Counted from the first letter of the stretch, positions 1 to 4,398 are shown. The stretch: 5,422 nt of DNA from JAGDXZ01 sp049966915 (GCA_049966915.1 JBMFTS010000038.1:1-5422), one strand, 5' to 3'. The notes: generated by a model not told the origin, from the letters alone. A program made the numbers and translations.

Positions 1-683
1 AGCACAGTCCTTGTCTTCATGTTTTTCATAAGGTCAAGGCTCTTGAGAAGCCTTTCCCAGGCGTCTGGTATCTTTGGCCTTGTGGTCTTCATGTAGGTTT
101 CCCTGTCAGGAGCCTGAAGCGATATGTAGAACTGCGTGGGCAACGGATTGAGCTTTTCTATGACTTCTGGCAGAGTGCCGTTGTGCACTAGGAACGTGCT
201 CATGTGCCTGTCGTGGAATTCCTTCAGGAGCCCGCTCATTTTTGGGTAAAATAGCGGCTCGCCAGTAAGGCTCAGCGTGGCGTGCTTGGGCTCCATTGCC
301 TCTTTAAAGCGCTGCTTCTTCTGTTCTGTATCTGCAATCGCCTTGAAGCCGCTTACAAGCTTTTTCTGTTCTTCTATCATGCCATCTACTATCTCCTTCG
401 GCTCGTCCCACTTGTCAACCGCATTGAGCTCGTTCCACTTGTAGCCTTCCTCGTCAGGCATAAGGCGCCAGCAAAACCTGCATGCCAAGTCGCAGCCTAT
501 TGCCGGGGTTGACTGCAGGCACTGCCAGCTTCTTATTCCATAAAACTCGTTCTTGTAGCACAGGGTTTCGCCCCTTATGCCCTTCTTCGTGTATTCGCAC
601 GTCTTGACAGCAGAGTGCTTGCCTACAAAATGGTAGCCTTGCTTCTGCATCTGCTTCTTGAGCTGCTCAGGCATTTCTTCCAT
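1..683 (-). CDS. taw1: 4-demethylwyosine synthase Taw1/TYW1 (radical SAM), partial: C-terminus beyond left edge
   Basis: About 227 codons are visible; translation runs off the window at position 1. Seen: the radical-SAM cluster motif CX3CX2C at C64, C68, C71, followed by W72-R73, and three upstream cysteines C29, C42, C55 spaced 13 and 13. This second triad matches the extra [4Fe-4S] ligands known in archaeal TYW1. A SLTGEP segment (residues 138-143) is the GEP motif that contacts SAM, and a stretch near residues 206-214 reads RPKIPDAWE as in the family. Known function: condensation of pyruvate-derived carbons with N1-methylguanosine at position 37 of tRNA-Phe to form the tricyclic wyosine base, in the cytoplasm. 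Archaeal members are usually 310-360 residues, so roughly a third is missing to the left. The ATG at 683 is the only start: the frame upstream is open to a stop near 738-740 but has no ATG, GTG or TTG. No Shine-Dalgarno motif is visible. The RNase P RNA gene ends 17 nt upstream on the same strand, so the two may share a transcript. Confidence 0.95.
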   Translation of the reverse strand, partial: MEEMPEQLKKQMQKQGYHFVGKHSAVKTCEYTKKGIRGETLCYKNEFYGIRSWQCLQSTPAIGCDLACRFCWRLMPDEEGYKWNELNAVDKWDEPKEIVDGMIEEQKKLVSGFKAIADTEQKKQRFKEAMEPKHATLSLTGEPLFYPKMSGLLKEFHDRHMSTFLVHNGTLPEVIEKLNPLPTQFYISLQAPDRETYMKTTRPKIPDAWERLLKSLDLMKNMKTRTV

Positions 684-700
684 TGAATCGCCATTTGCGG

Positions 701-940
701 GTGGCGTGCCGTAGCCTCCCTTCTGTTCTAGGCGGCATCAGACTTAGCTGCCTTTTTGGCATTGCATGCTCACTGCGTGCGCATCGGCGCGTTTCAAGCG
801 CACCGCGGCGCTCGTATTGTCATTGCCTTGTGCCGCGCAGCGCTGCGTTTCTGTTCCGAATGGGGCCTGTCAGGCCGTACACGCTCTGCATGGGGAGAGC
901 TTCCACAGTCGCAAGGACCGTAAGCCGCCCGCACACCACT
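701..940 (-). ncRNA. rnpB: RNase P RNA (catalytic RNA, archaeal type, compact)
   Basis: Read 5' to 3' on the minus strand. P1 is GUGGUGUGC (939-931) pairing with GCACGCCAC (709-701), 9 bp with one G-U. P3 is a hairpin at 921-905. CR-I reads GGAAGCUCUCCC (904-893). P4 pairs AGC-U-CUCCC (901-893) with GGGAGGCU (720-713), leaving U898 unpaired; that is the universally conserved bulged U of P4. P5 is CAGA/UCUG (888-885/742-739), P7 GCGUGU/ACGCGC (884-879/792-787), P8 the hairpin GGCCU-GAC-AGGCC (876-864). CR-II is AACAGAAAC (855-847). P10 is 844-840/801-797 and P11 837-832/809-804. CR-V is AACAGAAGGGAGGCU (727-713). These occur in canonical RNase P order. About 240 nt is short for archaea, and no convincing P2 or classical P12 is visible. 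The RNA cleaves 5' leaders from pre-tRNAs together with protein subunits, one of which in archaea is L7Ae, encoded here at 3887-4315. Exact ends are inferred from P1 and the TATA box. Confidence 0.93.
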
Positions 941-943
941 CAA

Positions 944-951
944 TTTTATAA
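944..951 (+). promoter_or_regulatory. TATA box of the BofA-like gene (leaderless)
   Basis: TTTTATAA on the plus strand, centred 26.5 nt before the ATG at 974. This is the spacing expected if transcription starts at the start codon. It supports 974 as the true start and rejects the long upstream open frame, which would run antisense through the RNase P RNA gene. Confidence 0.7.
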
Positions 952-962
952 GCTGCATGTTT

Positions 963-970
963 TATTTATA
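963..970 (-). promoter_or_regulatory. TATA box of the RNase P RNA gene
   Basis: TATAAATA on the minus strand. Its centre lies 26.5 nt before A940, which is one nucleotide before the first P1 base pair (939), so predicted transcription start and RNA structure agree. The element also lies between the plus-strand TATA box and start codon of the divergent BofA-like gene. Confidence 0.75.
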
Positions 971-973
971 CGT

Positions 974-1258
974 ATGCTTTTGTCAATACTTGCATCGGGC
1001 TTCGTGAGCGAAATACTGATACTGCTCGCGATAATCCTTGTCGTATACATAATATTCAAGCTTGGCAAGTTCATACTGAAGCTTGTATTTGGCATAATTG
1101 CAAACAGCATAATGGGCTTCGTAACCATACTTGCGGCCAACTATTTCTTTGGAATGGGAATAAAGTATACGCTCGGAGTGCTAATAGCAACAGCCTTGTT
1201 CGGCTTGCCGGCGGTAGGCACGCTGGTTGTTCTCAAGGTATTCGGAGCGGCAATTTGA
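974..1258 (+). CDS. Small integral membrane protein, BofA-like (pro-sigma-K processing inhibitor family fold)
   Basis: 94 residues. Seen: an N-terminal hydrophobic helix (about residues 9-30) ending in K29, a basic stretch with K32 and K36, a central segment ILKLVFGIIANSIMGFV (34-50) and a glycine/alanine-rich hydrophobic C-terminal half including GLPAVGTLVVLK (77-88). The pattern of a first helix, K-L-V/I-x-N-x-x-x-G and a C-terminal G-x-P-G/A-V-x-x-L is that of the BofA family, known in Bacillus as an inhibitor of the SpoIVFB protease. Archaeal homologues exist with unknown function; no sporulation role is implied here. Probably two or three membrane helices. The ATG at 974 is chosen because a TATA box sits 26.5 nt upstream; the frame is open back to 683 but that part is antisense to a structured RNA. 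It converges with the histone gene, with 5 nt between the two stop codons. Confidence 0.75.
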   Translation: MLLSILASGFVSEILILLAIILVVYIIFKLGKFILKLVFGIIANSIMGFVTILAANYFFGMGIKYTLGVLIATALFGLPAVGTLVVLKVFGAAI

Positions 1259-1263
1259 CAGCG

Positions 1264-1461
1264 TCAGCCTTTTGCCAAAGCTATGTCATCTTTCTCTATG
1301 GTCTTTCGCTTTGCATGCTTGGCGAGCTTTACCGCCTTAGAAGCCAGCGCGTAGGCAAACCTGTTCAACGAATCTGCAAACGCCTCTGCGGCGCCTTCGC
1401 TGACCCTCTTTGCGCCTGCGTCAAGAAGTATGCGCCTTGCTGTCTGTTTTGCGATGGGCAT
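1264..1461 (-). CDS. Archaeal histone (HMf-like histone fold)
   Basis: 65 residues, a single histone fold with almost no tail. Seen: PIAKQTARRILLDAGAKRVS (2-21), a long central helix (about 23-50) and RKTIEKDDIALA (52-63). The residues match HMfB position for position: R10, D14-A15-G16-A17, R19-V20-S21, and K53-T54, which in the family contact DNA through paired L1-L2 loops and the sprocket arginine. It is expected to dimerise and wrap DNA in the cytoplasm/nucleoid; whether it forms longer polymers cannot be told from the sequence. The ATG at 1461 is chosen over an upstream in-frame ATG at 1509, because a TATA box is centred 26.5 nt before 1461 (which places 1509 upstream of the promoter) and the family starts with this PIA segment. 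The stop is TGA. It converges with the BofA-like gene. Confidence 0.95.
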   Translation of the reverse strand: MPIAKQTARRILLDAGAKRVSEGAAEAFADSLNRFAYALASKAVKLAKHAKRKTIEKDDIALAKG

Positions 1462-1483
1462 ATGCACAACATAGCAAATAACA

Positions 1484-1491
1484 ATTAAATA
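1484..1491 (-). promoter_or_regulatory. TATA box of the histone gene (leaderless)
   Basis: TATTTAAT on the minus strand, preceded by GG, centred 26.5 nt upstream of the ATG at 1461. The spacing implies transcription starting at or within a nucleotide of the start codon. Confidence 0.7.
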
Positions 1492-1499
1492 CCTTGCTC

Positions 1500-1533
1500 C
1501 GCGCCGCACCTCAAAGCCGGCAAAAGCGGCGCG
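1500..1533. repeat. GC-rich 8-bp inverted repeat between histone promoter and the upstream gene
   Basis: CGCGCCGC (1500-1507) and its exact reverse complement GCGGCGCG (1526-1533), with an 18-nt spacer holding the palindrome GCCGGC. It lies about 30 nt downstream of the stop codon at 1565 and just upstream of the histone TATA box. It could be a 3'-end stem-loop of the exported-protein mRNA or an operator; there is no T-run directly after it that would make it a clear terminator. Confidence 0.4.
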
Positions 1534-1564
1534 CGACCTGCTTTGCTTCTGCTAGCTTGCCAAG

Positions 1565-2179
1565 TCATGTGCTGTTGAAAATTCCTTCGACAGTTCCGTT
1601 TAGGCCGCTTACAAGCGCGTTTACATAATGTTTTGCACCTGCAGCGGCGTAGTTGACCAGCCAGACCTTGTCATATGTTTTGTTATCGAGCTTTGTGACG
1701 TTGTAGAACTTCGCGCGCACTGACACGTTTGCGTAGCCGAATGTTTTCAAATAGCTGACTACGCTGCTTATGTTCCTGCTAGTTGTCCACGCAATCGCAA
1801 CAGGATAAGAGCCTATCCTGAATGGCTTGCCTGGAATGTAGCCGTTTACAATGCAAGATTCGGTGTAGTTGTTTAGGACAGTGTATTCAAAGCCGAACTT
1901 GGGATAGTCGTAGGCATAGATGTAGTAGCCCGGGCACGGGGAAGTCGCATTTATAACTACCGATACTACGATATGCCAGCTGCCCGCGTACTGCGATGCA
2001 GAAACGTTGTCAAGAGTCACAGTATAAGTGCTGTTCTTCTGCAAGTCGTTCAGCACGAGGCTTACTGCTTGGGATTCTGTCACCTTCTCGAAGATCGCAG
2101 GATAAAAAACAAAGTAAAGCAGAAGCAGCACTATTATTATCAAAACGGCAAGCACCAGAGTAGCGCCGATCAGGTTCAT
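1565..2179 (-). CDS. Membrane-anchored exported protein of unknown function, rich in N-glycosylation sequons
   Basis: 204 residues; not recognised as a named family. Seen: an uncharged N-terminal hydrophobic helix (about residues 3-29, IGATLVLAVLIIIVLLLLYF at 4-23) preceded by only three residues, with no lipobox cysteine, so most likely an uncleaved anchor. The rest is polar, aromatic-rich and probably extracellular: 10 N-X-S/T sequons in about 175 residues (N49, N58, N77, N104, N136, N151, N160, N166, N194, N202) and just two cysteines (C82, C109), which could form a disulfide. The length and alternating hydrophobic pattern suggest a beta-rich domain, but this is inference. The start at 2179 is supported by a TATA box centred 26.5 nt upstream, giving a leaderless mRNA. 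The TATA box lies directly after the thiI stop codon, so this gene has its own promoter rather than depending on the thiI transcript. It could be a surface or adhesion component; no function is assigned. Confidence 0.85.
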   Translation of the reverse strand: MNLIGATLVLAVLIIIVLLLLYFVFYPAIFEKVTESQAVSLVLNDLQKNSTYTVTLDNVSASQYAGSWHIVVSVVINATSPCPGYYIYAYDYPKFGFEYTVLNNYTESCIVNGYIPGKPFRIGSYPVAIAWTTSRNISSVVSYLKTFGYANVSVRAKFYNVTKLDNKTYDKVWLVNYAAAGAKHYVNALVSGLNGTVEGIFNST

Positions 2180-2201
2180 AATTAAGTATATAATGTAATG
2201 T

Positions 2202-2209
2202 TATAAAAA
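2202..2209 (-). promoter_or_regulatory. TATA box (leaderless) for the exported protein; also a T-rich tract after thiI
   Basis: TTTTTATA on the minus strand, centred 26.5 nt before the ATG at 2179. It begins immediately after the TAA stop of thiI (2212-2210). The T5 run could double as an oligo-U termination signal for the thiI transcript. A second TATA-like stretch around 2187-2194 is too close to the ATG to serve a leaderless start. Confidence 0.65.
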
Positions 2210-3373
2210 TTAGTAGTTAGGTACAAAAGACGCTGCTGAAAGCGACCTCCTTACCAAAACCCCCATTTTCATCCTTGAAGCAAGCGACTTTATGCTTTCT
2301 GGGTCGCACTTTGTCTTTGGGTTCCTTGCGACTATGCTGCAAACATCGGCGTATGATTTTATAGATTCTTCGTACGTGCCTATGCGCTTAGCTATGCCTA
2401 TTATTTCTTCCTTGTCGAAGCCTATGAGCGGCCTCAATATGGGCAATTTCACGCCTTGCGATTCAGCATAAAGATTTTCAAGGGTTTGCGATGCGACTTG
2501 ACCAAGGCTTTCGCCGGTTACTATGGCGCCGGCATGCTCCTTTTTGGCTACAGCTTGCGCGAGCCTCAACATGAAATTTTTTAAAATCACAAGCGCATAG
2601 CGGTCTGCGCGAGCCGACGCTGAAGCGGCCTCAAACATGTACGAAGGCACAAAATAGGCAGAGTAGCGCGGCGAATACCTTGCGAGCACGCCGAGCAGGT
2701 TTTGCACCTTGCCGCGCATGGCTTCTGCGTTGTCGCGAAAGGCGTGCACATGCAAATACACTGGCTCAAGGCCGCGCTTCATGGCGTACCATGCAGCCAC
2801 TGGAGAGTCTATGCCGCCAGAAAGCAGCACCACGCACTTTCCCTCGCTGCCCACTGGCAAACCGCCGAGCCCCTTGTTTTTGTCCATGTACACGTATGCC
2901 ACTTTTTCTGTTGCATTTACAAACAAGCGCGAGCCGAAGCCCTTGAGCCTCGGCTCTATGCCCTTTGCTTTTACGGCATCGGCTACTGCCTTCATGATGC
3001 CTATGGAGTCAAAAGGCAGGCGCTTGTCGGACCTGTGCGCCTCTATTTTTATGCTGTTTGCGCCTGAGCCTTCGGCAAGGTCTGCGGCCAGCGAAGCTAT
3101 GCTTTCCAGCCTAGGCTCCACGACATGCGCTATCTCGTAGTTGCTTATGCCAAAAACGTTCGCAAGCTTTCCACTTGCTAACCTCAGCGTGTTGGCATCC
3201 GCCTCTATAATGATCCTGTCGTACTGCCTGCGCAATGCATAGCGCATGCCTGCAAGCGCCGCGTTTATGTTTTTGACAAGCGCGCTTATGTACAGGTTGC
3301 GGTTCTTGCCTCTGAGCCAGAGCTCGCCGAAATGAACAACAAGCAAGGAGTTGCCAAGCGGTTCGGTCTGCAT
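2210..3373 (-). CDS. thiI: tRNA 4-thiouridine synthase / sulfurtransferase ThiI (no rhodanese domain)
   Basis: 387 residues. Domains in order: N-terminal ferredoxin-like region with FGELWLRGKNR (15-25); THUMP domain (about 60-165); PP-loop ATP pyrophosphatase domain with the nucleotide-binding loop SGGIDSPVAAW (185-195) and a second family segment TGESLGQVASQTLENL (286-301), then RPLIGFDKEEIIGIA (314-328). It ends at 387, without the C-terminal rhodanese domain of the E. coli enzyme, as in most archaea. Known role: adenylates U8 of tRNA and replaces the oxygen by sulfur; in bacteria it also provides sulfur for thiazole. C345 in DVCSIVARNP aligns with the segment carrying E. coli Cys344; C356 follows 11 residues later, and C180 lies just before the PP-loop. 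No CXXC pair is present. The gene follows L24e by 65 nt on the same strand with no clear TATA box between, so it probably shares the ribosomal-protein transcript. Confidence 0.97.
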   Translation of the reverse strand: MQTEPLGNSLLVVHFGELWLRGKNRNLYISALVKNINAALAGMRYALRRQYDRIIIEADANTLRLASGKLANVFGISNYEIAHVVEPRLESIASLAADLAEGSGANSIKIEAHRSDKRLPFDSIGIMKAVADAVKAKGIEPRLKGFGSRLFVNATEKVAYVYMDKNKGLGGLPVGSEGKCVVLLSGGIDSPVAAWYAMKRGLEPVYLHVHAFRDNAEAMRGKVQNLLGVLARYSPRYSAYFVPSYMFEAASASARADRYALVILKNFMLRLAQAVAKKEHAGAIVTGESLGQVASQTLENLYAESQGVKLPILRPLIGFDKEEIIGIAKRIGTYEESIKSYADVCSIVARNPKTKCDPESIKSLASRMKMGVLVRRSLSAASFVPNY

Positions 3374-3400
3374 GCCATTGCCTTGTTGGCTTTACACGAT

Positions 3401-3424
3401 GAGCGCAGTTGCGCTGAAGCGCTC
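3401..3424. repeat. Nested GCGC inverted repeats in the L24e-thiI gap
   Basis: GAGCGC (3401-3406) pairs exactly with GCGCTC (3419-3424). Inside, two shorter hairpins (GCGC-AGTT-GCGC at 3403-3414 and GCGC-TGAA-GCGC at 3411-3422) are mutually exclusive with each other and with the outer arm. There is no following T-run, so it does not look like a terminator. It may be a processing site or attenuating structure in the transcript between L24e and thiI, or chance. Confidence 0.3.
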
Positions 3425-3438
3425 TTGCCAACTAGAAT

Positions 3439-3639
3439 TCACTGCTTCTTGCTCGACTCTTCAGCGGCACTTGCGTTTTTTGCTTTTGTGCGCGCTATTT
3501 CGCCGCTGCGCTTCTTCCTATGCAGCACGTCTAGCTTGTAGCAGCGGTTTGAGCAATAATATCTTATCGCGCCGCTTTTCCTGACGAACATTATGCCTGT
3601 GCCTGGCTCTATGTCTTTCGAGCAATATGAGCATTTCAT
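3439..3639 (-). CDS. rpl24e: 50S ribosomal protein L24e (eL24)
   Basis: 66 residues. Seen: a CX2C...CX3C zinc-ribbon set at C3, C6, C29 and C33, with the family segment CSKDIEPGTGIMFVRKSG (6-23) between the pairs and YYCSNRCYKL (27-36) around the second. The C-terminal tail (40-66) is basic, then Ala/Ser/Glu-rich, and lacks the RK-x-x-W motif seen in many archaeal members. Known role: small zinc-binding protein of the large ribosomal subunit. It starts 4 nt after the S28e stop codon, so it is translationally coupled within the L7Ae-S28e-L24e cluster, a gene order well known in archaea. Confidence 0.95.
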   Translation of the reverse strand: MKCSYCSKDIEPGTGIMFVRKSGAIRYYCSNRCYKLDVLHRKKRSGEIARTKAKNASAAEESSKKQ

Positions 3640-3643
3640 GCTT

Positions 3644-3886
3644 TCATCTCACTCTTATAGGCTTGTCTTCCCTGGTGGTGTCGGGCAATCTAAGAAGGTC
3701 GCCTTTCTTCACATAGCCTACCACGTTTCGCCTTATTACCCTGCCTTTGTCGGCGCCTTCCAATATTTTGCACATTACCTGCTTCACCGAGCCGAACATG
3801 CCTGTCCTAGCAAGCACTTCGACTACCTCTGCAAGGTAGCCGTCGAACTTGTGCTGCTGCTCTTCCAAACAATCATCTGCTTGCAA
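3644..3886 (-). CDS. rps28e: 30S ribosomal protein S28e (eS28)
   Basis: Up to 80 residues. Seen: YLAEVVEVLARTGMFGSVKQV (17-37), CKILEGADKGRVIRRNV (39-55), KKGDLLRL (60-67) and a basic C-terminus, which is the whole OB-like eS28 core. Known role: small-subunit protein near the mRNA exit channel. The start is unusual. No ATG or GTG precedes the core in frame; the first possible start is a TTG at 3886, directly after the TGA of L7Ae and in the same frame. A second TTG at 3868 would give 74 residues and an N-terminus closer to the usual length. A GGTG motif lies about 14 nt before the first TTG, too far to be decisive. Initiation is probably coupled to termination of L7Ae. Confidence 0.93.
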   Translation of the reverse strand: MQADDCLEEQQHKFDGYLAEVVEVLARTGMFGSVKQVMCKILEGADKGRVIRRNVVGYVKKGDLLRLPDTTREDKPIRVR

Positions 3887-4315
3887 TCATTGTTTCTTTG
3901 CACCTGCCTTCTGCGCAGGAGCCTGCTTTTGCTGCTGAGGCTCGCTTGCCGCTGAACCCGTGGCACCAGCCTTTGAACCATACCATGACGCAATTTCCTT
4001 TATCACGCTGCTGGCAGAGCCCGCTTTTTCTATTGCGGCAGACGAGCATGGCACATTAAGGCCTATGGCCTTGCCCAAGTCGGCCTTTGCAGGAACGTAT
4101 ACTATCGGAGTTTTGTGCTGGTCGCAAAGACCCGGAAGATGCATCACTATTTCCTTAGGGCTGACGTCGCTTGCGACTATGACAAGCGTGGCGAGCCCAC
4201 GCTCAAGGCTTTTAGTGACTTCGTTCACGCCCTTCCTCACAGAGCCATCCTGCCTCGCGAGCCTCACGGCTGACAGAGCTTTGTCGACTATTTCCTTCGG
4301 TGTTTCATCTGGCAT
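3887..4315 (-). CDS. rpl7ae: Ribosomal protein L7Ae (eL8): kink-turn binding protein of ribosome, box C/D and H/ACA sRNPs and RNase P
   Basis: 142 residues. Seen: the RNA-binding segment RKGVNEVTKSLERG (27-40), in which N31, E32 and K35 are the residues that read tandem G-A pairs of k-turns in this family; VIVASDVSP (45-53); and the recognition loop LNVPCSSAAI (86-95). The fold ends near residue 112. A low-complexity tail of about 30 residues (113-142), rich in Ala, Gln, Lys and Gly, extends beyond the usual 117-125 residues of archaeal L7Ae. Known roles: large ribosomal subunit, guide-RNP core protein, and RNase P subunit in archaea. The start at 4315 has a Shine-Dalgarno motif GAGG 7 nt upstream (4326-4323), inside a candidate kink-loop. 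It heads the L7Ae-S28e-L24e(-thiI) unit. Confidence 0.97.
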   Translation of the reverse strand: MPDETPKEIVDKALSAVRLARQDGSVRKGVNEVTKSLERGLATLVIVASDVSPKEIVMHLPGLCDQHKTPIVYVPAKADLGKAIGLNVPCSSAAIEKAGSASSVIKEIASWYGSKAGATGSAASEPQQQKQAPAQKAGAKKQ

Positions 4316-4321
4316 ACAAAA

Positions 4322-4337
4322 ACCTCATATCATTGGT
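4322..4337 (-). promoter_or_regulatory. Candidate L7Ae-binding kink-loop in the L7Ae mRNA leader, containing the Shine-Dalgarno motif
   Basis: RNA sequence ACC-AAU-GA-UAU-GA-GGU. ACC (4337-4335) pairs with GGU (4324-4322) as C-stem, AAU (4334-4332) is the 3-nt bulge with U next to GA as L7Ae requires, and GA (4331-4330) faces GA (4326-4325) for tandem sheared G-A pairs; UAU closes the loop. The Shine-Dalgarno GAGG (4326-4323) is part of the motif, so binding would hide it. Autoregulation of L7Ae by a leader k-turn is known in other archaea. Weak point: the C-stem has only 3 bp. Confidence 0.6.
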
Positions 4338-4352
4338 AAAAACAGTACCAAT
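4332..4352. promoter_or_regulatory. Perfect 7-bp inverted repeat over the predicted L7Ae transcription start
   Basis: ATTGGTA (4332-4338), 7-nt spacer, TACCAAT (4346-4352). It lies just downstream of the TATA box and covers the expected initiation point near 4336. The 21-bp dyad is the size of a dimeric repressor operator. If transcription instead starts upstream of 4352, the RNA hairpin would compete with the kink-loop because both use 4337-4332. Confidence 0.4.
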
Positions 4353-4358
4353 TGCTAT

Positions 4359-4366
4359 TATTTATA
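4359..4366 (-). promoter_or_regulatory. TATA box of the L7Ae-S28e-L24e operon
   Basis: TATAAATA on the minus strand, centred 47.5 nt before the L7Ae ATG. Transcription should start near 4336, giving a leader of about 20 nt with a Shine-Dalgarno motif, unlike the leaderless genes in this window. Confidence 0.7.
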
Positions 4367-4378
4367 TGCGCATAGTTT

Positions 4379-4398
4379 AAAAAACAGTGCTGTAGCGC
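4379..4398 (-). terminator. Oligo-T termination signal after the HemK2 gene
   Basis: About 20 nt after the HemK2 stop codon the minus strand reads CTACAGCACTG followed by T6 (4384-4379). CAG/CTG can form only a tiny hairpin; archaeal termination needs mainly the U-run. It lies just upstream of the L7Ae TATA box, separating the two units. Confidence 0.4.

Noticed and set aside
836..876. Resemblance of ACAGG...GCAGC on the minus strand to SRP RNA helix 8
   Set aside because: The loop does not close as a GGAA-type tetraloop hairpin, and the same bases fit P8 and CR-II of RNase P RNA.
697..932. 9-nt complementarity GCGGGTGGC/GCCGCCCGC as outer helix of the RNA, suggesting a plus-strand RNA
   Set aside because: On the minus strand it has a C-A mismatch. 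The alternative P1 (939-931/709-701) is continuous and begins at the predicted transcript start, and CR-I, CR-II, CR-V and the P4 bulge exist only on the minus strand.
683..973. Long N-terminal extension of the BofA-like reading frame, open from 683
   Set aside because: It is antisense to the RNase P RNA gene, has arginine/cysteine-rich noise composition, and the TATA box at 944-951 places the start at 974.
2680..3140. Plus-strand open frames opposite thiI
   Set aside because: Shadows of the thiI coding frame in high-GC codon positions, with no start signals or family resemblance.
3887..3889. TGA between L7Ae and S28e as a recoded sense codon
   Set aside because: TGA also ends the histone, BofA-like, S28e and exported-protein genes here, so it is an ordinary stop in this genome.
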